From contig NZ_CP083956.1 in the NCBI RefSeq assembly GCF_006442795.2, positions 2,209,501-2,273,500 on the forward strand: 64,000 bases of DNA, given 5' to 3'. Below are positions 61,165 to 64,000 of the stretch, one piece after another (the first letter of the stretch is position 1; each line of letters starts with the position of its first letter). The translations under genes and the position numbers were made by a program. The notes beneath the pieces were generated by a model. The model saw only the letters and a program-made list of their open reading frames with translations, did no database searches and was not told the DNA's origin. This stretch comes from Mesorhizobium sp. B1-1-8 (GTDB lineage Bacteria; Pseudomonadota; Alphaproteobacteria; Rhizobiales; Rhizobiaceae).

Positions 61165-62193
61165 TCAAATCTCCGGAATGCTCTCGCGAAAGATCACTTG
61201 CAACCGCGGTTGATGCACATCGTAAGGCAACCCCTTCACAGCGTGGGAAAGGATGTTGAGCGCCTCTCTCGCCTCGACGCGCGGGTTTTGATCGATCACA
61301 GCATCAAGCGTGCCGTCCAGCAGCAGCTCTTTTGTGCCGTCTGTCACCTCGTGGCCGAGGAACAGGATACCTCGCGAACGCCCTCGTTCTTTGAGCGCGC
61401 GAGCGATGCCAGTGTTGCCGGCGCCGACGTTGTAAATCGCAGCGAGGTCGGGATGGCGTTGCAGTAGGGCGGAGGCCTCTGAATAAGCCTTCTCTCGGTC
61501 GTCGAGCATTTCGCGCATCTCTACGATTTCGAGGTTGGGTGACTCCTCCGCGAGTATATGGCGAAAACCCATCTCTCTTTCCTCGTGGCCGCGATAAGCG
61601 AGCGAGCCGGCGAAAAGCGCGACCTTGCCAGGTCGCCCGGCACCCATGAAGCGGTTGAGGAGATAGCCGGCGAGACGGCCCGCGGCGCGGTTGTCGATGC
61701 CGATATAGGCGACGCGCGGCACATGCAGGATGTCGGAGGCGATGGTGACCACCTTGACGTCGCTGGCGGACAGTGAGCGGATGGCCTCGCGCACCGTCGG
61801 GTGGTCGAGCGCGATAACGCCGACGCCTTGCGTCTGGCCATGCAAGTCCTGCAGCAGGCGCGCGAGCCGGTCGGGGTTGAAGCCTTCGATGGTCGTCACG
61901 CGGACGTCGAGATCGGGCCGCGCCAATGCCTGCGCTTCGATGTGCCGATGCAGCAGCTTTATGAAGGAGTTGGTGCCGGCCGGCAGCGCGAAGTCGAGCC
62001 TGATCGTCTGCCCCGGTACGGCTCTCTGTGGCACGCCATTCGGCGTTTCGGCGATGTAGCCAAGCCGCTGCGCCATCTCGATGACGATCTCGCGCGTACG
62101 CGCCCGCACGCCCGGCCGGTTGTTGAGCACACGGTCGACCGTGGCCGGAGAAACGCCGGCTTCCCGGGCTATGTCTGTCAGGGTTGGCCGCAC
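61165..62193 (-). CDS. LacI-family transcriptional regulator
   Basis: The frame is open upstream, but the GTG at 62193 (RPTLTDIAREAGVSPATVDR follows) has GAGG upstream and gives the normal length of 342 residues. The LacI helix-turn-helix is at residues ~3-50. The remainder is a periplasmic-binding-protein-like sensor domain with the usual GHEVTDGTKELL segment near the end. It is divergent from a sugar ABC substrate-binding gene, so it probably controls that transporter. Confidence 0.9.
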   Translation of the reverse strand: MRPTLTDIAREAGVSPATVDRVLNNRPGVRARTREIVIEMAQRLGYIAETPNGVPQRAVPGQTIRLDFALPAGTNSFIKLLHRHIEAQALARPDLDVRVTTIEGFNPDRLARLLQDLHGQTQGVGVIALDHPTVREAIRSLSASDVKVVTIASDILHVPRVAYIGIDNRAAGRLAGYLLNRFMGAGRPGKVALFAGSLAYRGHEEREMGFRHILAEESPNLEIVEMREMLDDREKAYSEASALLQRHPDLAAIYNVGAGNTGIARALKERGRSRGILFLGHEVTDGTKELLLDGTLDAVIDQNPRVEAREALNILSHAVKGLPYDVHQPRLQVIFRESIPEI

Positions 62194-62472
62194 GTCGAGC
62201 ACCTCATCGCAAGCATCAAAATCACGCAGCTTCCACTCAGTTCCGGAAAACGCCTCAGCAGCGACCGCGATTCTGATGTGAAATGATGTAACCGCCCTTG
62301 GCTTGCGCGCAAGCCGGCGCGGTGCATAAGGCGGCGAAGGTCCGGCCACGCCGGTCGGATCGAGACCAAAGCCCCTCAAATCCAAGCAATGGGTGCGACC
62401 TGATGGGTTCGGCGGACTGCATTCTTTCCCTCATTTGCGATCTTATGACGTATTTTGAGGATTTATGATGTT

Positions 62473-62492
62473 GACAGGCTTCATGTACTGTC
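62473..62492. promoter_or_regulatory. Candidate promoter / LacI operator
   Basis: GACAG and CTGTC arms with a 10-base gap are embedded in TTGACAG...CTGTCGTCAA. The TTGACA also fits a -35 box, with TCAATA 17 bp further on. It lies between the divergent regulator and transporter genes. Confidence 0.35.
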
Positions 62493-62545
62493 GTCAATAT
62501 CCCTCACGCGGGCCATGGAGGAACAGGCCCCGAGGGAGGAATTCG

Positions 62546-64000
62546 ATGTCTCAATTGATCCGCATGTCGCGGCGCCGCCTGTTGGCGTCCGGAGGAAAGG
62601 CGGCTGTGTTCGTCGCCGCGACTGGTATTGCACCACAGTTCATTCGCCCCGGCCGCGCCTTCGCCGCTGACGCGCTGGCGCCCGGCATGATCGGCGGGCC
62701 GACCGGCTTCGACGGCGCCGAGCGCTATCAGTACGGTCCCGACACGCCGGAAGGACGCGCCGTCGAGGCGGCCAAGGCGCTGAAGGCGGCCGGCAAGGCG
62801 CCGGCAAAGATCGTGCTCGGCCTGTCGGACGGCTCGATCGGCCAGCTGACCAAGCCTTTCCCGGCCGGCGCGCCGTCGATCAAGGACCTGTGGGAAAAGG
62901 AAACCGGCATCCAGATCGAGATCGTCGGCCTGCCGAACGGCCAGGAATTCACCAAGACGATGCAGGACATCTCCACCAAGGGTGGGGCCTACGACATCTA
63001 CTCGACCGAATGGAACCGCCTTGGCGATCTCGCCGAGACCGGCGGTATCGCCAAGCTCGACGACTTCGTCGCCAAGCACAAGCCGGAATGGGACGACCCG
63101 AAGCAGGGTTACGTCAACGGGGCCAAGGGCGTGTCGCTGCTCAACCAGTATCGCGGCTCGACCTATGGCGTGTCGCTCGACGGGGACTTCCAGACCTGGG
63201 TCTATCGCACCGACTTGTTCGGCGATGCCGCCGAACAGAAGGCGTTCAAGGACAAGTATGGCTACGACCTTGCCCCGCCCAAGACCTGGAAGCAGCACAG
63301 CGACGTCGCGGCCTTCTTCCAGCGGCCGGACAAGGGCCTGTTCGGCTCGACCGACCTGCGCAACCAGGGCTGGGGGTACACCAATTGGTACCAGCGCTAC
63401 GTCTCGACGGCCTCGCCCAACCAGTTCCTGTTCGGCGACGACGGCAAGCCGCTGATCAATTCCGAGCAAGGCATCGCCGCCAGCAAGGAATATGTGGAGT
63501 CGCTGGCGCATCATTCACCCGACGCGATCTCGTGGGGCTGGCCGGAGCAGTATGGCAACTTCGCCAAGGGGGGTGCTGCGATGACCTGCGCCTTCTCCAA
63601 CCTGCCGAAATTCCTCGACAATGCCGGCAACAAGGATTCGGCCGTCACCGGCAAGATCGGCTCGATGCTGCCGCCGGGACGCGAGATCGACGGCAAGCTG
63701 ATCAGCCGCTCGGTGCTGTGGTTCTCGCTAACCGGCATGGTCTCGTCGCAGTCGAAGAATCCGGAGGCCGCCTACCTTCTGCTGCAGTGGCTGGGTTCTG
63801 CCCGCATCTATGCGTGGATGAGCGCCAATCCCGGCGGCTATCTCGATCCGTTCCGGCTCTCGGACTTCTCCGATCCGCTCGTACGCCAGACCTATCACGC
63901 TTACCACATGGACGTAGTGCGCGAGACGGTGGCGCGCACGGTGCCGACCATCAACTATCCAGGCGCCACGGCTTTCCACAACGCGCTCGACGAGAATCTT
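62546..64000 (+). CDS. Sugar ABC transporter substrate-binding protein, Tat-exported (partial)
   Basis: The ATG at 62546 follows GGGAGGA. The frame stays open to the right edge (485 residues so far). The N-terminus SRRRLLASGGKAAVF is a twin-arginine signal with a hydrophobic core, cleaved near AFAAD. The body has the layout of family-1 extracellular sugar-binding proteins (GGAYDIYSTEWNRLGDLAE, then KGGAAMTCAFSN). Permease and ATPase genes are expected beyond the window. Confidence 0.88.
   Translation, partial: MSQLIRMSRRRLLASGGKAAVFVAATGIAPQFIRPGRAFAADALAPGMIGGPTGFDGAERYQYGPDTPEGRAVEAAKALKAAGKAPAKIVLGLSDGSIGQLTKPFPAGAPSIKDLWEKETGIQIEIVGLPNGQEFTKTMQDISTKGGAYDIYSTEWNRLGDLAETGGIAKLDDFVAKHKPEWDDPKQGYVNGAKGVSLLNQYRGSTYGVSLDGDFQTWVYRTDLFGDAAEQKAFKDKYGYDLAPPKTWKQHSDVAAFFQRPDKGLFGSTDLRNQGWGYTNWYQRYVSTASPNQFLFGDDGKPLINSEQGIAASKEYVESLAHHSPDAISWGWPEQYGNFAKGGAAMTCAFSNLPKFLDNAGNKDSAVTGKIGSMLPPGREIDGKLISRSVLWFSLTGMVSSQSKNPEAAYLLLQWLGSARIYAWMSANPGGYLDPFRLSDFSDPLVRQTYHAYHMDVVRETVARTVPTINYPGATAFHNALDENL

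Overview
The window reads as a GC-rich alphaproteobacterial chromosome of the Rhizobiales, most likely Mesorhizobium or a close relative. The support is qualitative: a rhizobial-type tra/trb conjugation cluster, a DUF982 gene, an ExoX/Psi-like repressor of exopolysaccharide production, an EcaC/SnoaL-like remnant, and several small hypothetical proteins of rhizobial character. No rRNA, tRNA or CRISPR array was seen.

Region 1 (1-8.2 kb) is a decayed integrative conjugative element: relaxase 3' end, traG, a ribbon-helix-helix gene, then trbB-trbC-trbD-trbE. A hipBA toxin-antitoxin operon sits between the ribbon-helix-helix gene and trbB on the opposite strand, behind four palindromic operators spaced exactly 27 bp apart. 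trbE stops abruptly at a junction with a tail-less SRAP (YedK-like) gene in the opposite orientation. Region 2 (8.3-14.3 kb) holds small hypothetical and envelope genes, a decayed HicB-like gene and a short-chain dehydrogenase. Region 3 (14.5-21.2 kb) is a tight operon: GntR regulator, ADP-ribosylglycohydrolase, PfkB kinase and a complete polyamine-type ABC importer. It resembles E. coli yegWTUV with the transporter replaced. A GGDEF-EAL protein follows, then a region of remnants (thiolase, molybdopterin oxidoreductase) around an acyltransferase, then an HELGH protein.

Region 4 (29.1-49.6 kb) is the most unusual part. A 1605-residue protein carries an N-terminal DUF4347 domain, a beta-rich linker, about 386 Gly-X-Thr collagen-like triplets and a C-terminal domain. 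It is followed by a type I secretion ABC exporter, its HlyD-type adaptor and a Sel1-repeat protein. It is preceded by a small protein that looks like a free-standing copy of the linker domain. Divergently transcribed is a coupled operon of three large enzymes with GT2, TPR, propeller-like, GT32-like, methyltransferase, GT-B and GT25 domains; an FkbM methyltransferase lies beyond. I infer a dedicated pathway that glycosylates and exports a threonine-rich bacterial collagen. GT25 is also the family of animal collagen galactosyltransferases.

Region 5 (49.7-61 kb) is a gene-poor graveyard. It contains an exoX-like gene, a frameshifted dienelactone hydrolase, an IS256-family element with an 8-bp target duplication sitting in a small gene, an EcaC/SnoaL-like remnant, a diverged duplication of a DUF982 locus, several very small genes, standalone terminators (one a candidate small RNA) and a Fic protein. 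Region 6 (61.2-64 kb) is a LacI regulator divergent from a Tat-type sugar ABC substrate-binding protein that runs off the window.
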